Shown piece by piece: positions 20,443 to 23,797 of a DNA stretch of 23,797 bases. The position numbers and the translations under genes are program-made. Positions within the stretch are counted from its first letter, which is position 1, and each line of letters opens with the position of its first letter. Where the stretch lies: contig NWUY0300015827.1 of assembly GCA_004151065.3 (NCBI GenBank), positions 26,526 through 50,322 of the forward strand, in the 5' to 3' direction. The notes beneath the pieces were generated by a model that made no database searches, was not told the DNA's origin, and saw only the letters and a program-made list of their open reading frames with translations. Source of the stretch: Larix sibirica (lineage: Eukaryota; Streptophyta; Pinopsida; Pinales; Pinaceae).

Positions 20443-21379
20443 TAACTGGAAATAATGTCAATCTAATTTTGGGTTTGAAGAAACAACTTGCAGATACCTT
20501 TGAAATTATTGATCTTGGTCTATTGCATTTTTTTTTGGCATACAAATTTTGCAAATGAATGATGATATCTTTCTTTCTCAACCTAAATATGCTTTGTATC
20601 TTTTGAAAAATTCAAGATGGACTACTGTAAGTCTTATGCTACACCTTATTAGTCTGGAGTGAATTTTTCAAAAGACTGTGACTCTCCACGAGTCAACTCC
20701 ACTCATTATCGATAATTGGTTGGTATCCTGATTTACTTAACTCGCAGTCGATTGTATCTCTCCTTTAGTGTTAGTTTTTTCTCCTAGTTCATGCAAGATC
20801 CTTGAGAAATCCACTGGAAAGATGAAAAGAGAATTGTTCGCTATATCAAAGGAACTTATCAGTATGGTACTAAATATCGTCAAAGTGCAGAACCTCTAGT
20901 CAGGTTCACTAATTCTGACTAAGGAGGTGTCATTGATGACCATAATTCCACTTAACTTTGGTTATGTGTTTTGACTGAGTTCTGGACCCTTGGTCTGGTC
21001 ATGTACGAAACATAAGGTAGTCTCTTGTTTGACTACAAAAGTAGAGTATCATGGTGTTGTCAATGCAAGTATAGAGGTAGTTTGGATTCGTTAGCTTTAA
21101 GAAGAGCTTGGGTTTCATGTTCAAGCCTCGACCATTATTCACTGTGATAATGAGAGTACTATACAGGTTGTTGATAATCCTATTGTTGATAGCAAGATGA
21201 AGCACATTGAACTTCATGTTCATTATTTGAGACAATTGGTGTAGGACAATGTTGTATCACTTGTTTATTGTGGGATAGATGATCATATCACTAATATCTT
21301 TATGAAGCCGTTACCAGAAGCTAATTTTGTGAAAAGTCGGTCTATGATTAGGCTCCAGGAATTTTCAATTATGGGGGGA
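20443..21379 (+). pseudogene. Ty1/copia RT C-terminus and RNase H remnant
   Basis: Plus-strand frames read L-K-K-Q-L-A-D-T-F-E-I-I-D-L-G-L-L-H-F-F near 20480-20535, then segments such as Q-L-V-G near 20715, K-R-I-V-R-Y-I-K-G near 20828 and the decayed D-S-D-W-A-G motif region near 20915. The RNase H end has C-D-N-E-S-T near 21144, K-M-K-H-I-E-L-H near 21196, a decayed D-I-F-T-K-P-L-P-E near 21295 and ends S-I-M-G-G-C at the polypurine tract. This order is diagnostic of Pseudoviridae-type Ty1/copia Pol. Multiple stops and frame changes make it nonfunctional. The gag, protease, integrase and N-terminal RT lie beyond the N junction and are not seen. Confidence 0.88.
21371..21379 (+). other. Polypurine tract of the copia element
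   Basis: The sequence atgggggga directly precedes the LTR start TGTTTA at 21380 and overlaps the final M-G-G codons of the Pol frame, as is common in plant copia elements. Confidence 0.75.
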
Positions 21380-21826
21380 TGTTTATAGAACATAGTTACA
21401 TCTCTTAAATATCTAGAGCATTGTGTTGAAACCTAAGGTTCTGAAGTTTCATCACACTCTTGGATCTTCTAGAGACAGTCGTTCGATAGACAACATTCAA
21501 CTAGAAAAGCAGTCGACTAGGAGATTCGAAGGCTTGACTCAATATTCGATGAGGCTGTGATCGGATCAACTACAACAACTGATTAAAATATGGGATGTTG
21601 CATATTTAATGGAAATAGTTAGAACCAATGACCCCTATTTGTGGACCANGACCAGATCTTCCTCACTTCAAGGGAGTTTATTAGATATGGAAACTATAAA
21701 AGAACAATCCTATGGGTTTTGTTCATATGCTTGAGATCGTATTGTATCCTTTGTGATAATGCATTGTGATGTTATGATCATAATGCATTGTGCTTAAGTG
21801 TTGTAATGGTGTCTTTAGATAACACC
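21380..21826 (+). mobile_element. 3' LTR of the copia element (right end uncertain)
   Basis: It begins TGTTTATAGAACA after the polypurine tract. A TATA-like ctataaaaga lies at about 21696-21705. The right end is placed tentatively at ataaca (21826), which would pair with the start as an inverted terminal repeat. The 5' LTR needed to confirm this is absent. Inside it are a lone N at 21649 and two direct copies of taatgcattgtg near 21757 and 21780, separated by the palindrome ttatgatcataa. Confidence 0.6.
21649..21649. other. Lone N inside the copia LTR
   Basis: The bases gacca occur on both sides of the N (ggacca-N-gaccag). This looks like an unmerged short overlap at a contig join rather than an unreadable base. 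Confidence 0.5.
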
Positions 21827-22600
21827 TCCTTTCTCGGAATACTGTTATGTTATGGTATCTTTTTTTTCTATGGTTCAAGGTGAAAAGGTTCCCCAATAGT
21901 AAAATCACTTGGAATATTCCATATTCTATATTTAGAAAAAACTTAATTTGTAGATACATACTTAGGCTAATGATCTCCTTCCACCTATCTCAAATCCATG
22001 GGTTATTTGCACTTATTAGCTCTAGCACATGTACATGGCTATCTTGTGGTTAGATTGGCTCTTCCATGTAGGTTTGATTGGTTCATCGTACAAAATTTTC
22101 ATTTTCTTAGTTCCATTGATACCTTGGATGTTTCAACGTGACAACTTCAAGGAATAGTCCATCAGATCTAGATAAAGGAAGGTATCATCCCTACTAAGGG
22201 AAATATGGTCTCCCTACTCTACATTTTCATTGATTTATCTTTACAAGAGTATATCTAGTGTTTGATTAATTATATATGTAGATATATATATTTGTATTGG
22301 ATATTAGGATGTGTCTTCTCTTGTAGGAAATTGGAGTTATGTGTATAGGATATTCTAGGATTTGGATCACTCTTGAAGGCCTATCATAACTCTCCCCTTC
22401 AGCCCAAGAAGCTTCATCATCACCAAAAATTCTTTGTGTTAGGGTCCTATGTAGTCTAGCTATAGGCCAATCCTCTCTAATAGGGTACCAATTCCAAATG
22501 CACTATTTTATCAGTGTAAGACATGTCAGTTTATCAAGGTTCCTCCTCGGGGTGGGAAGGTATACTCGGTGACCAACTATCATTCTTCCTCAACGATAGC
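21827..22600. other. Unassigned stretch between two LTR elements
   Basis: No coding domain was recognised. A short AT palindromic run lies near 22265-22300. The open frames at 21723-21959 (minus) and 21847-22053 (plus) overlap on opposite strands and show no motif. Part of it may belong to the minus-strand gypsy LTR whose end I cannot place. Confidence 0.4.
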
Positions 22601-23041
22601 ATAAATCCCTGTCTTTGATAGAATGGATGAATGAGTGAATGAAGGAGAATATTCATAATGAATTCCTAACAAGATAAATGCATTTTTATGGCTTGATAGG
22701 TGGCTTCCCCAAAATTAATCTTACTTAGGATAGCTAATCCAAAAACTAATTAAATGACACCCCAAGATTAAGGAACTTTGGTTAAAAATATTAATCGAGC
22801 TTTAGAGAATTCGCTAGATTTAGAATCCCTTAGCCCCTCTCACTTCCCCCAATTCTTGTGGAATCGTAGCCCCCCATATCTTTTCCATCCTTCTTCACTT
22901 GCAGCTATTAGGGATTTTTTTATATTAAAAGCATATACATCATTTACAATATCCATGGTATTCTAGACCATATAATTCCGGCATATAACCTTTGCATAAT
23001 TACATCACATTTACATATTGGGGTCAAAATGACGTGTCACA
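22600..23041 (-). mobile_element. 3' LTR of the minus-strand gypsy element (inner limit only)
   Basis: On the reverse strand the LTR begins TGTGACACGTC at 23041, just after a purine-rich tract and about 80 bases beyond the Pol stop codon. A TATA-like ccataaaaatgc occurs near 22690 on the reverse strand. The far end (left on the plus strand) could not be fixed; 22600 is a minimum extent, not a boundary. The 62-codon plus frame at 22778-22966 lies inside it and is incidental. Confidence 0.55.
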
Positions 23042-23053
23042 TTCCCTTCACCC
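23042..23053 (-). other. Polypurine tract of the minus-strand gypsy element
   Basis: On the reverse strand gggtgaagggaa directly precedes the LTR start TGTGAC. Confidence 0.7.
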
Positions 23054-23123
23054 TTAATTTACACACTGTTCTTGGTGCACATTAGCACTATGTACATGTA
23101 CAAAAAAATTACAACAAAATATA

Positions 23124-23797
23124 TCAAAACAACTTTGGGTATGCCTCCTGCATTGTATCCTCCAATTCACATGTCACTTCTTAAGGGTCATAATGCATCC
23201 ATTGGAACTTTTCCTACCCTATGGATATGTTTTTGAGCAAGGTAACCTTCCTGTCGAGGATGCATATTGGTTGCACCAAAATATCTCCTTCTAGTTCCAC
23301 TTGAATCGTATCCCAATCAATAATGTGGTCAATATTAGGTATATACTTTTTCAATAATGACACATGAAATACATTATTCACTTTTATGCAAGAAAGCAAT
23401 GCAAGTTCATATGCAATAGGCCCTACCCTAGCTAATCTTTCAAATGGCCCGCAATATCTAGGCTCTAGCTTAATAAAAATTCCAAGTTTCAATGAACTCT
23501 TCTTTGGAATGACTTTTGACAAATACAAATGTTCACCAACTCTAAATTCTCTTGTTATTCTACCCTTGTATACATAAATTTTCTATCTATCATATGCCAT
23601 GTTTAAATTTCACCTAATCTTTACCAGATGTTTTTCAATTTCCCTAAGTAATTCTAGCCTAGTTACTATTTTGTAAGCTAGATTGTCCCAACTGATTGGA
23701 GTAATGCATTTTATGCCATACAAGGATTCATATTCAATCAAGCATGATACCCATTGTTGTATGCAAACTCCACCAAGTGCAAATAATCTTCCCACTT
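23124..23797 (-). pseudogene. Ty3/gypsy (chromovirus-type) integrase C-terminus and chromodomain remnant
   Basis: Reading leftward from the window edge, one frame gives W-E-D-Y-L-H-L-V-E-F-A-Y-N-N (end of the integrase core), then a stop. After a frameshift near 23740, another frame gives L-Y-G-I-K-C-I-T-P-I-S-W, later K-K-S-S-L-K-L-G, R-Y-C-G-P-F-E and N-V-F-H-V-S-L-L-K-K-Y, the GPY/F module of chromoviruses. The chromodomain-like end near 23215-23130 has W-M-H-Y-D-P and E-L-E-D, with Cys where Trp is usual in the T-W-E motif. Stops lie near 23610, 23590 and 23215. The rest of Pol lies beyond the window. Confidence 0.88.

Noticed and set aside
20999-21235. Minus-strand frame of 78 codons
   Set aside because: It is antisense to the copia RNase H remnant, which carries the recognisable motifs.
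21852-21860. tggtatc as a primer-binding site after the copia LTR
   Set aside because: Only seven bases match and a T run follows. The LTR there is a 3' LTR by its position after the polypurine tract, so no PBS is expected.
1-23797. CRISPR array, bacterial operon or viral genome
   Set aside because: No short regularly spaced repeats, ribosome-binding sites or gene clusters are present. All coding remnants are plant LTR-retrotransposon type apart from one unidentified block.

Overview
The window looks like a non-genic, retrotransposon-rich stretch of a seed-plant nuclear genome. It is AT-rich and has no intact host gene. It holds decayed Ty3/gypsy and Ty1/copia LTR retrotransposons with plant-type primer-binding and polypurine sites, plus several copies of a tRNA-derived SINE. 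The mix of old, heavily mutated elements would suit a large genome such as a conifer's, but the species is only a guess.

The dominant structure is a very large, nearly perfect direct duplication. Bases 1-9807 recur at 10637-20441, with seven substitutions and one 2-bp indel found by eye. The copies are separated by an 829-bp spacer (9808-10636). Both copies end at the same homologous base, and within six bases of that point each meets a lone N (9813 and 20442). After each N an unrelated retrotransposon coding fragment starts abruptly. The duplication may therefore be an assembly join of two haplotypes or paralogues rather than a genomic tandem repeat. This is the main question raised by the window.

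Each copy contains, in order: (i) the end of a short gypsy-type LTR; (ii) two SINE copies in inverted orientation with a diverged ~115-bp direct repeat around the second; (iii) about 1.6 kb of AT-rich sequence without recognisable content; (iv) a GC-richer minus-strand block of about 1.1 kb with a long, nearly open but frameshifted reading frame of unknown identity; (v) a third SINE; (vi) an old, rearranged Ty3/gypsy element with a ~1.4-kb 5' LTR, primer-binding site, remnant gag and protease, about 1.4 kb of unassigned sequence where RT/RNase H/integrase should be, a polypurine tract and a truncated 3' LTR.

The spacer holds a gypsy fragment (end of RNase H to the integrase zinc-binding region), a deleted 3' part, and a complete 276-bp LTR (10538-10813) that runs into copy 2. 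Right of copy 2 lie the RT/RNase H end of a Ty1/copia element (20443-21379, plus strand) with polypurine tract and LTR, about 0.8 kb of unassigned sequence, and on the minus strand the LTR and integrase C-terminus/chromodomain end of a chromovirus-type gypsy element that leaves the window at 23797.

All coding remnants carry stops and frameshifts. I see no operon, functional RNA gene, CRISPR array or complete protein gene, and no convincing new biological system. The items most worth a second look are the duplication and its N junctions, the unknown minus-strand frame at about 2990-4055, and the tandemly repeated primer-binding-site region.
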